Origin: Candidatus Binatia bacterium
GTDB lineage: Bacteria; Desulfobacterota; Binatia; HRBIN30
NCBI GenBank assembly: GCA_026004215.1
Contig: BPIR01000003.1
Span: 577,501 to 641,500, forward strand
DNA: 64,000 nucleotides
Direction of reading: 5' to 3'
Position numbers and translations under genes: made by a program. Positions within the stretch are counted from its first letter, which is position 1; every line of letters begins with the position of its first letter. The notes under the pieces are model-generated. The model worked only from the letters and a program-made list of their open reading frames with translations, was not told the DNA's origin and ran no database searches. Of this stretch, positions 44,410 to 54,089 are shown one piece after another.

Positions 44410-46170
44410 ATGGCGACGCCTCTGGAACAATGGGTCGAACAGGTCGCTTCGCAAACCCAGCCGAAAAACATTGTTTGGTGCGATGGTTCTGAGGAGGAGT
44501 ACGAGCGGCTGATCCGCGAAATGCTGGATGACGGCACGCTCATCGAGCTCAATCAAGATCGGTTCCCCGGCTGCTACTTGCACCGAAGCCATCCCAGCGA
44601 CGTTGCCCGCACGGAGCATCTGACCTTCATTTGCACGCCCAAGAAAGAAGATGCAGGCCCGAACAACAACTGGATGGACCCCAAGGAGGCGAAGGCAAAG
44701 GTCGGTGCATTGTTCAAAGGTGCCATGCGCGGCCGGACGATGTACGTCTTGCCGTACTTGATGGGACCTCCGACCTCTCCGTACGCGCGTGTGGGAGTGG
44801 AAGTCACGGACAGCCCATACGTCGCCGTCAGCATGCGCATCATGACGCGGATGGGCAAAGTGGCCCTGGAGCGCCTCGGCTCGTCGGACGATTTCGTCAA
44901 AGGCCAGCACTCCCTTGGAGACTTGAGCCCGGATCGGCGCTTCATCCTGCATTTTCCCGAAGAGCGCGATATTTGGTCTATCGGCTCGGGTTACGGAGGT
45001 AATGCGCTGCTGGGCAAGAAATGCTTTGCCCTGCGGATTGCCAGTTACATGGCCCGATTCGAAGGCTGGCTCGCGGAGCACATGCTGATCGTGGGCGTCG
45101 AGGAACCCAACGGCCGGATTACGTATTTGAGCGGCGCCTTCCCGTCGGCGTGTGGAAAAACCAATTTGGCGATGTTGGTTCCACCTGAATCTCAAAAGGG
45201 CTACCGGGTGTGGACGGTTGGTGAGGACATCGCGTGGATGCACCTGGACGAGCTGCGCCAACTCCGCGCCATCAACCCCGAGTCCGGTTTTTTTGGGGTG
45301 GCCCCAGGGACCAACTGGAAGACCAACCCCAACATCATGAAAACAATCCAGCGGAACACGTTGTTCACCAACGTGGCGCTGCGCCCCGATGGGACCCCCT
45401 ACTGGGAAGGATTGGATGAAACGCCGCCTGCGGAGTGTCTCGACTGGCAGGGTCGCCCTTGGACGCCGCAGAGCGAAACCAAGGCAGCCCACCCGAACTC
45501 TCGCTTCACGACTCCAGCACGCCAGTGCCCGTCCATGTCGCCATATTGGGAGGCACCAGAAGGCGTGCCGATTTCGGCGATTTTGTTCGGTGGCCGGCGT
45601 GCGTCTTTGATCCCCCTCGTGTTCGAGGCCTTTGATTGGCAGCACGGCGTTTTCCTCGGCGCGGTGTTGTCCTCCGAGACCACCGCGGCTCAGAGCGGGG
45701 CTGTGGGCGTGGTGCGGCGCGATCCGATGGCCATGCTGCCCTTTTGCGGATACAACATGGGCGACTATTTCGCCCATTGGTTACAAATGGGCAGGCGCAT
45801 GGCTCAGGCCCCGCGGATTTTCCGCGTGAACTGGTTCCGTCGCGACGAGCACGGTAATTTCATGTGGCCCGGCTTCGGCGAGAACCTGCGCGTGCTGCGC
45901 TGGATCATCGCACGCGTCCACGGAGAAGTCGGCGCCGAGGAGAGCCCGATTGGTCTGCTGCCCCGCGTGAAAGACATTGATTTGGAAGGCATCGATGTCA
46001 GCCGCGACACGCTGCGGAAACTCTTGGCGGTGGATCGGCTGGGTTGGCTCGAAAACGCGGGAGCACAGGGGGAGTTCTTGAAACAGTTCGGCGAACGCTT
46101 GCCGCCCGAGCTTTGGGAAGAAAACGAAAAACTCATCCGCCGTTTGCAGAGTGCTACCGCCTTTTCCTGA
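44410..46170 (+). CDS. pckG: Phosphoenolpyruvate carboxykinase (GTP)
   Basis: The 586-residue protein has the GTP-type PEPCK blocks NNWMDPKEAKAKV, YVLPYLMGPPTSPYARVGVEVTD, the P-loop FPSACGKTNLAML, VGEDIAWM and NWFRRDEHGNFMWPGFGENLRVLRWI. It converts oxaloacetate and GTP to PEP, CO2 and GDP, the entry to gluconeogenesis. GGGAAGGAG at 44392-44400 lies 9 bases before the ATG. It is close behind the CoA-ester lyase and FAH genes, probably in one operon. A 16-bp palindrome covers the stop codon. Confidence 0.96.
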   Translation: MATPLEQWVEQVASQTQPKNIVWCDGSEEEYERLIREMLDDGTLIELNQDRFPGCYLHRSHPSDVARTEHLTFICTPKKEDAGPNNNWMDPKEAKAKVGALFKGAMRGRTMYVLPYLMGPPTSPYARVGVEVTDSPYVAVSMRIMTRMGKVALERLGSSDDFVKGQHSLGDLSPDRRFILHFPEERDIWSIGSGYGGNALLGKKCFALRIASYMARFEGWLAEHMLIVGVEEPNGRITYLSGAFPSACGKTNLAMLVPPESQKGYRVWTVGEDIAWMHLDELRQLRAINPESGFFGVAPGTNWKTNPNIMKTIQRNTLFTNVALRPDGTPYWEGLDETPPAECLDWQGRPWTPQSETKAAHPNSRFTTPARQCPSMSPYWEAPEGVPISAILFGGRRASLIPLVFEAFDWQHGVFLGAVLSSETTAAQSGAVGVVRRDPMAMLPFCGYNMGDYFAHWLQMGRRMAQAPRIFRVNWFRRDEHGNFMWPGFGENLRVLRWIIARVHGEVGAEESPIGLLPRVKDIDLEGIDVSRDTLRKLLAVDRLGWLENAGAQGEFLKQFGERLPPELWEENEKLIRRLQSATAFS

Positions 46171-46180
46171 GCGCTCAGGA
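46165..46180. repeat. 16-bp perfect palindrome over the pckG stop codon
   Basis: TCCTGAGCGCTCAGGA is its own reverse complement and spans the TGA at 46168-46170. In RNA it would form a 6-bp stem with a GCGC loop. It may be a weak hairpin, an operator, or chance. The next 270 bases to 46442 hold no recognisable gene or T run. Confidence 0.55.
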
Positions 46181-46442
46181 CGAGCTCTATGGCTTCTTCG
46201 GTACTCTACTGGGGTTCGATCGCAACGGTCGGTGCAGGGTGGTCGCGTAGAGTGTGCCCCACAACGCGAAAGTTGTGACGGCACAACGAGAAACATTTCG
46301 GTCTGCACAGTTCCCCCGCGTCGTTCGAGCGGGGCGGCACAAGCGCGATGTTCGACCAGCTTGGTGCCGGCGTTCCTCCTTGGTAGCTGACCGAGTCAGG
46401 TGAAGTTGCGAGGGAGAGCTTCCGAGGGCAGAGGGTACCGCC

Positions 46443-47534
46443 TCAGCGACCCAAAAGCGCTTGTTTGAGGCTGCTGCTGATTGGTCGCTCTCCGAGCCAT
46501 ATGGCATAGTAAGCGGCTGCGAAGTCGGCCCCGGGTATGCGGGCTTTCACGACATTGTTGAGCGTCAGTTCCGTCCCGATTCCCGGCACATAGGTCAGGG
46601 CATAACGGTCGCCGGGCTGGACGGTCTCGTAGGCTCGGTGGAGTTCGTCCACGCGGGAGCGAATGGCGCGCAACTGTTCAGGTGGAATGTTTTTTTCCAA
46701 AAGCTCACCTGCAGCTTTGCCGAATGCATCCGCGGGGATCGTCCAGAAATAATGGATTTCGAGTCGCTTGGGGACATCTTCGAGCACCCGCGATGAGTGC
46801 ACCCCTTCCGCCAAATACAGCGCCGCTGCGTATCCTTGGAACACCACGCGGTAACGAAGCACTCCAGCTCCCTGAAGTCGGAATTTTACCCCGTGAATTT
46901 CCAGACTTTCGGCAAAAGGCACACCGGCAACCACGCGTGTGGCCGCCATGGAGGTCGTCGCACACACACAAATTGCAGACACCGCTACCGTTGCCACTTG
47001 AACCGAGCGTGCCTTGGCGACAGCAGCCAACCCAGCCAGCAGCACGGCCCAGGCAACTGCCAATACTCCATACGCGAGCAGCTCCGGGTCATGCACTTGT
47101 GCGGCGCCGAGTCGTGCCGCGGCACCATAGCTGATGGGAGCCGCAACCAAGCCTACCGTTCCCGCAATTACAGGGCGCCCTTGGAGCCAGCCGAGGCTCA
47201 GGTTCCATGTGGTGGCAAAATTGGCCCACAACAAAGTGATCCAAAATGGACACAACACCCCGTTGTAACCGACCGGCGTATAAGCTCCGGCATGAATCAA
47301 TAGGGTGTCGAATACCGTACCAAGAAAGCTGAGGGCGAGAATTCGCACCGCCTCGCTACGCCACTCTGGCGCGGTGGCGATGTGGATCGCGAGCGTACCG
47401 AGAGCGATGATGGCTGGAAACAGCGTGGAACCTCGCGCAGCTCCCACAACGAGCACGAACCAAACTGCATATGCCGTAAGAGCGTTGAACAGGATCAAGC
47501 GCGTTCGACCTCGAGCTGAGGGCAATGGTGTCAC
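46443..47534 (-). CDS. DUF2878 membrane domain fused to chalcone isomerase-like domain
   Basis: The 363-residue protein has an N-terminal half with six or so membrane segments that fits DUF2878 ([23 protein letters not shown], then [25 protein letters not shown]). Residues about 195-363 fit the secreted chalcone isomerase-like family: [43 protein letters not shown], ending [30 protein letters not shown]. Elsewhere these are two separate genes in a cluster with a CFA-like methyltransferase and DUF1295. It is divergent from that methyltransferase gene here. A role in lipid modification is inferred from context. Confidence 0.7.
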   Translation of the reverse strand: MTPLPSARGRTRLILFNALTAYAVWFVLVVGAARGSTLFPAIIALGTLAIHIATAPEWRSEAVRILALSFLGTVFDTLLIHAGAYTPVGYNGVLCPFWITLLWANFATTWNLSLGWLQGRPVIAGTVGLVAAPISYGAAARLGAAQVHDPELLAYGVLAVAWAVLLAGLAAVAKARSVQVATVAVSAICVCATTSMAATRVVAGVPFAESLEIHGVKFRLQGAGVLRYRVVFQGYAAALYLAEGVHSSRVLEDVPKRLEIHYFWTIPADAFGKAAGELLEKNIPPEQLRAIRSRVDELHRAYETVQPGDRYALTYVPGIGTELTLNNVVKARIPGADFAAAYYAIWLGERPISSSLKQALLGR

Positions 47535-47765
47535 TTTGGGTTTCGACCTCGCTACCGGTTTGTAACATGGCCAGCCGTCGAGAAAACCAGAACCCGGACA
47601 ATGCTGGCGCGCGTCAACGGATTACGCCCAGGTGATGGCATTGGCACATTTCTTCTCGATCAACGAAAACTCGGTCGGGCGGCAGTTCCGGAACGCGCGA
47701 TGAGAAAGAGGGTAACGTCTTGGTTCAGGTTATTTTTCGGCCACACTCTTTCCGAGGTGAACGAG

Positions 47766-48860
47766 ATGATCGAGAAGTGGATCGAGTTAGCGGAACGCGG
47801 CAGACTCCCCGACCGGGTTGTGCGTTGGGGAATTCGCTGGTTTTTGTGGCAACGTTTGCGGGAAGAGCAAAATTCCGCTCTCCGAGCGGCGGACGATGAC
47901 CCCCGAGCCGGATTTCGCCGGTTCGTCGACTCCTTGGAGCATAGCCCCATCGCGCTGCACCCCGAGAAAGCCAACGAACAGCACTACGAGCTTCCCCCGG
48001 AATTTTTTGCCCAGGTGCTTGGGCCAAACCTGAAGTACAGTTGCTGTTACTGGCCCGAGGGTGTGTCTACGCTTGCGCAAGCCGAGGAAGCCATGCTTCA
48101 GCTCACTGCCGATCGCGCAGAACTTGCGGACGGCCAGCGCGTGCTCGACCTGGGCTGTGGGTGGGGCTCCTTGACCCTGTGGGTTGCCGCGCGATTTCCT
48201 CGCGCGGAAGTATGGGCAGTGTCGAATTCGGCTCCGCAACGCTTGTTCATCGAAGCGCGAGCCCGCGAACGGGGGCTCCGTAACGTGCGGGTACTTACCG
48301 CGGATGTGAACGAATTCACTGCTCCGACGAGCTTTGACCGCGTCGTGTCGGTCGAAATGTTCGAGCACCTCCGGAATTACCCGGAAATGCTGCGCCGTAT
48401 CGCATCGTGGCTTGAACCGAGCGGTAAGCTGTTTGTGCACATCTTCGTTCATCGTTATTTTGCGTACCCCTACACCACCGAGGGCGAAACCAACTGGATG
48501 GGGCGCTACTTCTTCACCGGTGGTTGCATGCCCAGTGACGATTTGCTCCCGCATTTCCAGCGCGACTTGACTCTGACCAACCACTGGCGACTCAACGGTC
48601 TCCATTATCGCCGCACGGCCGCTGCGTGGCGGAGGCGCTTGGAGCAAAATCGCGCTGCCGTGCTACCGATCCTCGCCGGCACGTACGGACGAGGGCAAGA
48701 GGAGCTGTGGTTTCAGCGTTGGCGGTTGTTCTTCATGGCGTGCGAAGAATTGTTCGGTTTTCGGGGCGGACGCGAATGGTGGGTGTCGCACTACAGCTTC
48801 GTGCCCCGAATTTGCGCGCACTTCGCGGAAGCCACCCTTCCGGCAACCCGGGTGGCTTGA
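47766..48860 (+). CDS. Cyclopropane-fatty-acid synthase-like methyltransferase
   Basis: The 364-residue protein has [27 protein letters not shown], the SAM motif [16 protein letters not shown] and [15 protein letters not shown], then [24 protein letters not shown]. It belongs to the CFA/SAM-dependent group associated with DUF1295, and probably transfers a methyl or methylene to a lipid acyl chain. GAGGTGAACGAG just before 47766 supports that ATG, giving the usual family start ([20 protein letters not shown]). A longer frame from 47601 shows no similarity. Confidence 0.83.
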   Translation: MIEKWIELAERGRLPDRVVRWGIRWFLWQRLREEQNSALRAADDDPRAGFRRFVDSLEHSPIALHPEKANEQHYELPPEFFAQVLGPNLKYSCCYWPEGVSTLAQAEEAMLQLTADRAELADGQRVLDLGCGWGSLTLWVAARFPRAEVWAVSNSAPQRLFIEARARERGLRNVRVLTADVNEFTAPTSFDRVVSVEMFEHLRNYPEMLRRIASWLEPSGKLFVHIFVHRYFAYPYTTEGETNWMGRYFFTGGCMPSDDLLPHFQRDLTLTNHWRLNGLHYRRTAAAWRRRLEQNRAAVLPILAGTYGRGQEELWFQRWRLFFMACEELFGFRGGREWWVSHYSFVPRICAHFAEATLPATRVA

Positions 48861-48887
48861 CCCGACGGCGGCCGCGCAGAATGACTC

Positions 48888-49676
48888 CTAGGGCCGAGGG
48901 CGCGGCCACCATGGGAAGAATGCGTTGGTGGACGCGACGTAATCCCGATATTCGGGCTTAGTGTTGGCGAGGTGGCTCTCGAGCAGTGGCACTCCCGATA
49001 CCCGCAGGAGCAAATAGGTCATCAGAACCGGGCTGAAAACCGTCCACCAGCCCCCGGCTGCGACCGCGAAAAGATAAAAAGACCACCACACGAGCGACTC
49101 GCCGAAGTAGTTGGGATGTCGCGAATAGCGCCACAACCCCGTTCGTAGTACCTTGCCTCGATGGGCCGGCACCCTCTTGAAGCGTGCGAGCTGCCAGTCC
49201 GCAACCGTTTCGAACCAGAAACCGACGAGAAACATCACCCCGGCCAGAGAATCGAGAGGCGTCCAAGGTGGCGGCTCGTTGAGAAACAATGCGTACAACG
49301 GCATCGCGATCACCCAAGACAAGCAAGCTTGCAACGCAAATACGTTGAGGAAACTGCCCCACCAAAACGCTTGCCCCCAATGCTCTCTCATCGCAGCGTA
49401 GCGAGGATCCTCCGCTTCGCCCCAATTGCGCCACGTGACATATACGGCCAACCGGAGACTCCAAGCGAGCACCGCGGCATAAACCACGCGGCTACGCGCG
49501 TCCTCCAGGTGCCCGCCCAGGTAGGCATACAAGGATGCCAAGAGCAGGAAACTCAGCCCCCAAATGCTGTCCACGATGCACGCTTTCCGCCTTCGGAGAC
49601 TGACAAGCCATGCACTCGTGAAGACGACGAGCAGCGATGCGAGACCCAGTAGAGCCGGTGAAACTGACGACCACAT
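48888..49676 (-). CDS. DUF1295 membrane protein
   Basis: The 262-residue protein has about six membrane segments and the steroid reductase-like tail LWRYSRHPNYFGESLVWWSFYLFAV, the conserved RHPNYF-GE block of DUF1295/isoprenylcysteine methyltransferase-related proteins. VDSIWGLSFLLLA is also typical. I choose the ATG at 49676; a GTG at 49742 would add 22 residues. It is convergent with the CFA-like gene, with a 27-base gap. The genes probably work on the same lipid, by reduction of a double bond or a related step; this is inferred. Confidence 0.75.
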   Translation of the reverse strand: MWSSVSPALLGLASLLVVFTSAWLVSLRRRKACIVDSIWGLSFLLLASLYAYLGGHLEDARSRVVYAAVLAWSLRLAVYVTWRNWGEAEDPRYAAMREHWGQAFWWGSFLNVFALQACLSWVIAMPLYALFLNEPPPWTPLDSLAGVMFLVGFWFETVADWQLARFKRVPAHRGKVLRTGLWRYSRHPNYFGESLVWWSFYLFAVAAGGWWTVFSPVLMTYLLLRVSGVPLLESHLANTKPEYRDYVASTNAFFPWWPRPRP

Positions 49677-49763
49677 AGCTTCACGAAACCAGCTTTTGCC
49701 GGCCAGTCCAGCGCGCAAGGAGAAAAAACTCCAGAGCCGCACCGCTCAATGCGGCTCTGGAAA

Positions 49764-51416
49764 TCAACTAGGTGCCGCCCGACTTGCCCACTCCATGGTG
49801 CTGGCCTTGGCCAGGGCCAGCTCGGGCCGCAAACCGCGACGCAGGACTTTCCCATTGCGCGTGCGCGGGAAGTCCGCCACTACATACACCACCCTCGGCG
49901 CCTTGTAGGACGCTAGGTGGCGGTGAGCAAACTCAAGGACGTCGCGAGCGGTAGTGGCGCACCCCGGTCGCAGGATCACATAGGAAACCACGAGTCGCTT
50001 GTTCGCGTCCAACTCTTCCGCCGTAGTCGCAGCTTCGAGCACGTCCGGGTGTTCCCTCAGGACCCGATCCACTTCGAGCGGCGATACCCGATAACCGAAC
50101 GACTTGATCAGATCGTCACGCCGGCCGAGGAACCAGATGTAGCCGTCTGCGTCCTTGCGGGCATAATCACCAGTGAGGAACCAGTCACCCTTGAAACAGC
50201 GTTCCGTTTCTTCCGGCCGGTTCCAATAACGCAGCATCAACGCTGGGTCCGAGCGAGGAATGCAGAGCATCCCCTCTTCGTTCACCCCGCACTCTTGCAT
50301 TGTTTCGGGATCGAGAATGCGCACGTTGTGCCCCGGCTGAATGAAGCCCGCGGAGCCAGGTCGAATGGGGCGGCGAGCGGTTTGGCAAATGTAATACGAA
50401 CACTCGGTCATGCCGAGACCCTCGTAAATGGGCAAGCCGAAGCGTTCCTGCCAGCGCCGTAGGAGGTCGGCGGACAGTTGCTCGCCGGCCGACATACAGT
50501 GGTGCAAGGTCGGTACATCGGCAGCCGTCGCCGTGGTACGCTCTAAGATGTGGCGGTAGAGCGTGGGCACGCCAATGAACGTCGTGGCACCGTACTTTGC
50601 GATCAGCATCGGCCAAACGTGACCATCTGTGCTGCCCTCGTGCACGATGGTGGTGTGCCCGCGATACAGCGGATCCATCAGGCCGGTGCCGAGCACGTAC
50701 GTCCAGTTGTACCTTCCGGAGTGCAGGACTCGTTCGCCGGTGGGCAAGAAGTTGAACCAGTATTCTGAGGACGGTTGCTTACCGAGCAGCACGCGATGCG
50801 CGTGCAACACCCCTTTCGGGTAGCCTGTGGTACCCGAGGTGTACACGAGGTAGGCAGGATCCTCGCTGCGCGTCGTTTCGGCAGGCTGCCAGCGAGTGAT
50901 CGAGCGGAGAGCGGGGCGTAGGGCTTCGACCCGAATGCGCCCTGCGGAACTACATGGAACAGACTCCCCGGTCACAAGGACCCAGCGCAAAAGCGGAGCA
51001 CCTCCGATGGCGTGCTCCAGCAAGGGCCAAGATTCGCTATCGGTCACCACCCCGACCGCACCCGAATCGGCTAGCAAAAACGCCACTTCGTCGGCAGTGA
51101 GCAAAATCGAACTGGGTACGGGGATCGCCGCACGTTTGAGTGCCCCGAGAAATACAATGGGATATTCCACGCAGTTCGGAAGCCGAATGAGAATCCGGTC
51201 TTCGCGGCTCACACCTAAGTCGCGTAAGAGTTGAGCCATCTGGCTCGTTTGCTCGGCCAGCTCGGCGAAGGTCACCATTTGGGTGCCCGTGCGATCATCG
51301 TCCACGATGACTGCGGGTGTGTTCGCTCGTGCCCCGTTTGCGTGCACATCGGTGCAGGCCACACCGATGTTGAACAACTCAGGGATCTGCCAATGCCACT
51401 CCGCGAAGCCTCCCAT
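49764..51416 (-). CDS. Acyl-CoA / benzoate-CoA ligase family AMP-forming synthetase
   Basis: The 550-residue enzyme has YLVYTSGTTGYPKGVLHAHRV (P-loop-like motif), YEGLGMTECSYYI, TGDYARKDADGYIWFLGRRDDLIKSFGYRVSPLEVD and the C-terminal catalytic Lys in RTRNGKVLRR. It activates a carboxylic acid with ATP to an acyl-AMP, then a CoA thioester. The early part (ACTDVHANGARANTPAVI) is close in style to benzoate- or acetyl-CoA ligases. The carboxylic acid is not deducible. It lies 87 bases upstream of the DUF1295 gene on the same strand. Confidence 0.86.
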   Translation of the reverse strand: MGGFAEWHWQIPELFNIGVACTDVHANGARANTPAVIVDDDRTGTQMVTFAELAEQTSQMAQLLRDLGVSREDRILIRLPNCVEYPIVFLGALKRAAIPVPSSILLTADEVAFLLADSGAVGVVTDSESWPLLEHAIGGAPLLRWVLVTGESVPCSSAGRIRVEALRPALRSITRWQPAETTRSEDPAYLVYTSGTTGYPKGVLHAHRVLLGKQPSSEYWFNFLPTGERVLHSGRYNWTYVLGTGLMDPLYRGHTTIVHEGSTDGHVWPMLIAKYGATTFIGVPTLYRHILERTTATAADVPTLHHCMSAGEQLSADLLRRWQERFGLPIYEGLGMTECSYYICQTARRPIRPGSAGFIQPGHNVRILDPETMQECGVNEEGMLCIPRSDPALMLRYWNRPEETERCFKGDWFLTGDYARKDADGYIWFLGRRDDLIKSFGYRVSPLEVDRVLREHPDVLEAATTAEELDANKRLVVSYVILRPGCATTARDVLEFAHRHLASYKAPRVVYVVADFPRTRNGKVLRRGLRPELALAKASTMEWASRAAPS

Positions 51417-51519
51417 GGGCTTGCCGATAGCGAAGAGGGGAGATTCGGGGCAACGGCATCGGGAGTTCCGTCAGGGAGAGGATCTTGCGTCCCGCAAGTC
51501 TTGCCGCCATGCTGGCAAC

Positions 51520-52362
51520 GTGGCTTTGGGGCGAACCGATCCACACTGGAAGTGGTTTTTCGGCGGTGTTGGCGCGGCTGTGGCGGTGCTCATCGCGGCA
51601 CGACACGTTCCCGGCTTTCGTTCGGTACCCGATGAGGACACGCGTGGAGCTGACTTCTCTGTGGCGGATTCGCGGCCGGACCGTGAGCAGCGCGCTTGGA
51701 CCATTGCTCTCGATGGCTGGAGGATAGCCGTAGAGCGCAGCAGTGAGTCGGTAACCTGGGCCAGCCAACTCTGGGACTCGGGCGTTCAGCCTTTTTGGGA
51801 GCCGGGGTTTTCACCTTACGACCATTGGATCGTTTCCTACGCCCATGCAGCCGGGTTGGACTGGGAACTCGTTGCCGCAATTATCGCCGAGGAGTCCGGC
51901 TTCGATCCCGCAGCGGTCAGTGAACGTGGTGCCGTGGGCCTCATGCAGGTGCGCCCCATTGCTGCGGCCCAGGTGGGCGAAGGGCAGTTTGTGGATCCGG
52001 AAAGCAACATTCGTACAGGCGTGCGCTACCTGACGTACTTGGGAGAAGTCTTTTCCGACGTCGTCCAGGCGGAGCGATTGCCCTTTGTTTTGGCCGCGTA
52101 TCACATGGGGCCGAGCCACGTGCGTGACGCGCAAGAACTTGCCCGCCGATTCGGGCTCGACCCGCATCGTTGGCAGGGGCACGTGGCGCGGGTGCTGCCG
52201 CTGCTGGAAATCGAGGCCTTTTATCGCGGCTTACCTTCGGGTTACGCCCAAGGTGGCCGAACCTTGGAGTACGTCACCCGAGTTTTGTCTCGGTACGACC
52301 AGTTGCTGCGGCAGGGCAAGGAAGCAGTGGCGGGCCGGAAATCTCTAGAGGCGCTTCCCTAG
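51520..52362 (+). CDS. Membrane-anchored lytic transglycosylase (SLT domain)
   Basis: The SLT domain has VAAIIAEESGFDPAAVSERGAVGLMQVRPIAA with the catalytic Glu in EESGF, then NIRTGVRYLTYLG and VLAAYHMGPSHV. It cleaves peptidoglycan to 1,6-anhydromuropeptides in the periplasm. I use the GTG at 51520, which gives 280 residues with a membrane anchor at about 11-28 (WKWFFGGVGAAVAVLIAA). An ATG at 51415 would give 315 residues. Neither has a good ribosome binding site, so the start is unsure. It is divergent from the acyl-CoA synthetase gene. Confidence 0.83.
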   Translation: MALGRTDPHWKWFFGGVGAAVAVLIAARHVPGFRSVPDEDTRGADFSVADSRPDREQRAWTIALDGWRIAVERSSESVTWASQLWDSGVQPFWEPGFSPYDHWIVSYAHAAGLDWELVAAIIAEESGFDPAAVSERGAVGLMQVRPIAAAQVGEGQFVDPESNIRTGVRYLTYLGEVFSDVVQAERLPFVLAAYHMGPSHVRDAQELARRFGLDPHRWQGHVARVLPLLEIEAFYRGLPSGYAQGGRTLEYVTRVLSRYDQLLRQGKEAVAGRKSLEALP

Positions 52363-52395
52363 CGAGCTTGCTCGTGGGCGGGGATCGGTCTTTTT

Positions 52396-53331
52396 TCAGC
52401 CGCATTGGGGGGAGCGGACCGAACCGACGCCACTAGCCAGCGCCCGTTCCTGAACGAACTGTCCGAGAGCCGCTACCGATTCCGGGCGGGGGTAAGTTCG
52501 CCGCCACACAATCCCGATTCGCCGGAACGCCTTCTCGCCAACCAAGGGCCGTACGATCGCTTTGGAATCGTGTAGCTTGGGTACGGCGAGCTCGGGAATC
52601 AGCGTGCAGCCATAACCCGCAATGACGAGGTGGCGTAGGGTTTCGAGGCTAGAGGCGCGCAAATCCGCAGCCACGCCGGCTCGCGCTTGGGTGCAAACGG
52701 ATAGCGCTTGCTCTCGCAGGCAGTGGCCCTCGGCCAGTAACAAAACGGTCTGGTTTTCCAAGTCTCCCTCTCGGATTTCCTTGCGCTTCGCCAGGGGATG
52801 CCCTTTGGGCAGCAACACCCAAAACGGCTCGTCGAACAAGGGCATCGCGGCGAGACCTTCCTCGTCGACGGGCAAGGCCAGAAGCGCGGCATCCAAACGA
52901 TGCGCGACCAACTCGTCCACAAGCGTGGCCGTCAGTTGCTCCACCACGGAGAGGTGTAGCCGTGGAAACTTGCGTTGCAGCGACTCGAGGAGCTGCGGAA
53001 GCAAATACGGGCCGAGCGTCGGAATCACTCCCAGATGGAACTCCCCCGCGAGCGGGTCGCTTTGCCCGAGTGCCGCGTCTCCAATGGCTTGAATGTGTTC
53101 GAGAATCGCTCGTGCGTGCGCGACCACTTGGTGTCCCACAGCGGTCAAGCGGGCGCACCGCGGATCGCGCTCGATCAACTGCACACCGAGGTTGTGTTCC
53201 AGTTTCTTCAACTGGACGCTCAAGGTTGGCTGTGTCACAAAGCACTTGGCCGCAGCTTTTCCGAAGTGACCCGTGTCCGCCAAGGCAACTAAATAGCGAA
53301 GCTCGGTGAGTGTGATGGCTGTCAAATCCAT
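52396..53331 (-). CDS. oxyR: LysR-family peroxide sensor OxyR
   Basis: The 311-residue regulator has the LysR helix-turn-helix at about 9-60 (LTELRYLVALADTGHFGKAAAK, then QPTLSVQLKKLE). Cys204 in AEGHCLREQALSVC and Cys213 are nine residues apart, as in E. coli OxyR (199 and 208), the redox switch pair. The start at 53331 matches MDLTAITLTELRYL. It is divergent from dps, a well known OxyR target, with 90 bases between. Confidence 0.92.
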   Translation of the reverse strand: MDLTAITLTELRYLVALADTGHFGKAAAKCFVTQPTLSVQLKKLEHNLGVQLIERDPRCARLTAVGHQVVAHARAILEHIQAIGDAALGQSDPLAGEFHLGVIPTLGPYLLPQLLESLQRKFPRLHLSVVEQLTATLVDELVAHRLDAALLALPVDEEGLAAMPLFDEPFWVLLPKGHPLAKRKEIREGDLENQTVLLLAEGHCLREQALSVCTQARAGVAADLRASSLETLRHLVIAGYGCTLIPELAVPKLHDSKAIVRPLVGEKAFRRIGIVWRRTYPRPESVAALGQFVQERALASGVGSVRSPQCG

Positions 53332-53421
53332 AGGCAGGACCAATGCCTGCAATCTAAAGAAAACATTTGTCTCCGCAACAAAAGGCATTACATTTGCGGC
53401 CTGCGAAAGGAGGGTTGAACA
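53332..53421. promoter_or_regulatory. Divergent oxyR-dps control region
   Basis: The 90 bases between the two starts contain a perfect 7-bp inverted repeat AATGCCT (53342-53348) / AGGCATT (53383-53389), 34 bases apart. A second pair, GCAGG (53334-53338) / CCTGC (53346-53350), overlaps it. A canonical ATAG-n7-CTAT OxyR site is not obvious. AAGGAGGG at 53407-53414 is the dps ribosome binding site. Confidence 0.5.
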
Positions 53422-53901
53422 ATGCGAGTGAACATTGGCTTGACCGAGCAACAAAGAGAGGCCGTTTGTGCGATTCTGCGGGCGCTCTTGGCCGACGAGT
53501 TCGTTTTGTACACCAAAGCCCGCAACTACCACTGGAATGTCGTGGGGCCGCAGTTCCACGACCTGCACAAGCTGTTCGAGGAGCAGTACGAAGCCCTCGA
53601 TGACATCGTGGACGAGGTCGCCGAGCGCATCCGCTCGCTGGGAGGCGTGGCCCCCGGAACATTGGAGGAATTTCGCCAAGCCGCACGCCTGCGCGAAGAG
53701 CCGGGTAAGGTGCCCTCGGCCCGCGAGATGGTGCGCAACCTCGCAGAGGATCATGAAGCGATCGTGCGCCAGTTGCGACAGGACATCGCGGCCACGCAAG
53801 ACCAGCATCACGACGTCGGAACGGCGGACTTCCTGACCGGCTTGATGGAGCGGCACGAAAAGTACGCTTGGATGCTGCGCGCGACCGCTACCGAAAGCTG
53901 A
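53422..53901 (+). CDS. dps: Dps-family ferritin-like DNA-protection protein
   Basis: The 159-residue protein has ARNYHWNVVGPQFHDLHKLFEEQYEALDDIVDEVAERI. His37, His49, Asp64 and Glu68 have the spacing of the Dps ferroxidase ligands (H31, H43, D58 and E62 elsewhere). It forms a 12-subunit shell that oxidises iron with hydrogen peroxide and shields DNA. It is divergent from oxyR, so induction by peroxide is expected. Confidence 0.94.
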   Translation: MRVNIGLTEQQREAVCAILRALLADEFVLYTKARNYHWNVVGPQFHDLHKLFEEQYEALDDIVDEVAERIRSLGGVAPGTLEEFRQAARLREEPGKVPSAREMVRNLAEDHEAIVRQLRQDIAATQDQHHDVGTADFLTGLMERHEKYAWMLRATATES

Positions 53902-53961
53902 GCACGGACCGGCGATTTTGCTGGCTGGTTCCGCCGGCCAGCCGACGACCTCTTTCCGAAC

Positions 53962-53995
53962 GTCGTAGGGGCGCACGGCCGTGCGCCCCTACGAC
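53962..53995. repeat. 34-bp perfect palindrome
   Basis: Bases 53962-53978 are the exact reverse complement of 53979-53995, with no loop. It begins GTCGTAGGGGCGCACGG. It does not have a T run and lies 61 bases after dps, so it is more likely a dispersed repeat unit than a classic terminator. Confidence 0.9.
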
Positions 53996-54016
53996 TGCAC
54001 GATCTTCCCGTTCCCC

Positions 54017-54049
54017 GGTACCTGTAGGGGCGACCCTTGCGGTCGCCCC
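54017..54049. repeat. Hairpin repeat, copy 1
   Basis: GGGGCGACC (54027-54035) pairs with GGTCGCCCC (54041-54049) across the loop CTTGC. The unit from 54017 (GGTACCTGTAGGGGCGACCC onward) is 27 of 30 bases identical to 54208-54237. Confidence 0.85.
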
Positions 54050-54089
54050 CGCCCCTGCCGTGGGTGTCGGGAGACCGGCAGGATGGTCG

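Noticed and set aside
44386..45777. A 463-codon frame antisense to pckG
   Set aside because: The plus-strand PEPCK has complete motifs; the antisense product shows no recognisable features.
52396..53976. The upstream 215-codon extension of oxyR
   Set aside because: It is antisense to dps and lacks similarity; the LysR domain starts at 53331.
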